From NCBI GenBank assembly GCA_007129985.1, contig SKUL01000287.1, positions 1 to 8,594 on the forward strand: 8,594 nucleotides of DNA, in the 5' to 3' direction. A model generated the notes under the pieces. That model did no database searches, was not told the origin of the DNA, and saw only the letters and a list, made by a program, of their open reading frames with translations. Source of the stretch: Flavobacteriales bacterium (GTDB lineage Bacteria > Bacteroidota > Bacteroidia > Flavobacteriales_D > SKUL01). The position numbers and the translations under genes are program-made. Shown one piece after another: positions 7,960 to 8,594 of this stretch (positions are counted from its first letter, which is position 1; each line of letters opens with the position of its first letter).

Positions 7960-8132
7960 GATAATTAACTATTCCCTCCTCATGTTTAGTGTGCTCTACC
8001 TCAAAAAGGCCAAAATGTCCGTATGGCAAACAAGGTATTCACCAAAACGTACGTTCAAAATGTACCCTATGAACATTCAAAGAACTTCTTGTCCTACCTA
8101 CGGCAAATCCTTCAGGTAAAATGAAACTCACC

Positions 8133-8594
8133 TCAATCCACAAACAACTTACGCACTACCGACTGATCGTTTATCTGCAATTGCACCAGATACATACCGC
8201 TGCGGTAGGAGTAGGTGTGGATGGTTTCGCGGAAATCTCCCGCAGGAAGTTGTCCGAGTTGTTTTTCATCCAAAAGTCGTCCGGTTGCATCCATCACGCG
8301 GTATGATACCCTTGCGCTGTTTGGCAGATCAAACTCCAGATAGGTAAATCCTACTGCCGGGTTGGGGTACAGTTCTACCGTTGCAGGTTCTTTGTCGAGT
8401 TCCTCCACGCTAACCATCGTGGTGGTAAGGTTGATGTCGTCAATGTAGATATTGTTTCCGTTGTTGTTGGTAAAGCGGAACATGAACATAAACCCCGGCC
8501 CCCAATAGTTTTGACCAATATTGGTGATGGTAATTTCCTGCCACTCATCTGCACTTTGGGGTACAAAAGGTGATTCGGTTGCCTCTGCTGTTGG
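8133..8594 (-). CDS. T9SS type A sorting domain-containing secreted protein (C-terminal fragment)
   Basis: Only the last 153 residues are in the window; the frame is open to the right edge, so the N-terminus and any catalytic domain lie outside. Visible residues 18-57 (EWQEITITNIG through GNNIYIDDINL) are beta-rich and resemble the end of a jelly-roll or MAM-like adhesion domain, with the IYIDDINL ending often found before sorting domains in Bacteroidota. From about residue 74 comes a type A sorting domain of roughly 80 residues: ELYPNPAVG, YRVMDATGRLL, the turn YRSGMYLVQLQ, and VVRKLFVD at the end. Such a domain directs export through the outer-membrane type IX machinery, is cleaved, and leaves the cargo secreted or attached to surface polysaccharide. 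The function of the whole protein cannot be told; metalloproteases, nucleases and adhesins all carry such ends. It is co-directional with the A2M gene but 204 bases away with its own promoter between, so it is probably a separate unit. Confidence 0.9.
   Translation of the reverse strand, partial: PTAEATESPFVPQSADEWQEITITNIGQNYWGPGFMFMFRFTNNNGNNIYIDDINLTTTMVSVEELDKEPATVELYPNPAVGFTYLEFDLPNSARVSYRVMDATGRLLDEKQLGQLPAGDFRETIHTYSYRSGMYLVQLQINDQSVVRKLFVD

Noticed and set aside
8003..8027. Terminator-like GCCA...TGGC stem followed by CTTTTT on the minus strand, after the T9SS gene
   Set aside because: The stem has only four base pairs with an 11-base loop, too weak to call a Rho-independent terminator.
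8046..8055. Ten-base perfect palindrome AACGTACGTT in the intergenic region
   Set aside because: A single palindrome of this length is expected by chance fairly often, it is about 90 bases from the promoter box, and no second copy is seen.

Overview
The window looks like a piece of a Bacteroidota chromosome. Three things point there: a type IX secretion (T9SS) type A C-terminal sorting domain at the right edge, a promoter-like TAnnTTTG box (TAGATTTG) ahead of the large gene, and the lack of Shine-Dalgarno sequences before the start codons. I see no tRNA, rRNA, insertion sequence, CRISPR array or phage gene. All supported genes lie on the minus strand and almost the whole window is coding.

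Layout in transcription order, from the right edge leftwards. (1) 8594 to 8133: the C-terminal 153 residues of a secreted or surface protein, ending in a beta-rich domain and a T9SS sorting domain. (2) 8132 to 7929: a 204-base intergenic region with a good Bacteroidota -7 box and no convincing terminator. (3) 7928 to 2391: a complete 1845-residue lipoprotein of the bacterial alpha-2-macroglobulin (A2M, YfhM-like) family, with lipobox, MG2-type motif, bait region, intact CLEQ thioester and C-terminal bMG10-like domain. (4) 2395 (probable) to 62: pbpC, penicillin-binding protein 1C, with glycosyltransferase, transpeptidase and C-terminal BiPBP_C domains. (5) A possible overlapping reading frame runs off the left edge; it is weakly supported.

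The core is the known bacterial A2M-pbpC pair. In the accepted model, A2M sits in the periplasm as a membrane-anchored trap. An attacking protease cuts its bait region, the thioester is exposed, and the protease is bound covalently. PbpC is thought to repair the peptidoglycan where the envelope was breached. Both genes here keep every catalytic motif I looked for, so the module appears functional.

The most unusual observation is at the junction of the two genes. The standard start codon available for pbpC (TTG at 2314) would remove its membrane anchor. The frame stays open upstream and encodes a textbook anchor (Lys-Arg-Lys followed by a hydrophobic stretch), but the only plausible start for it is ATT at 2395. 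That codon overlaps the A2M stop codon by one base (ATTAA). This is either a rare non-canonical start coupled to termination of A2M or a sequence error. I found no clearly undescribed multi-gene system in this window.
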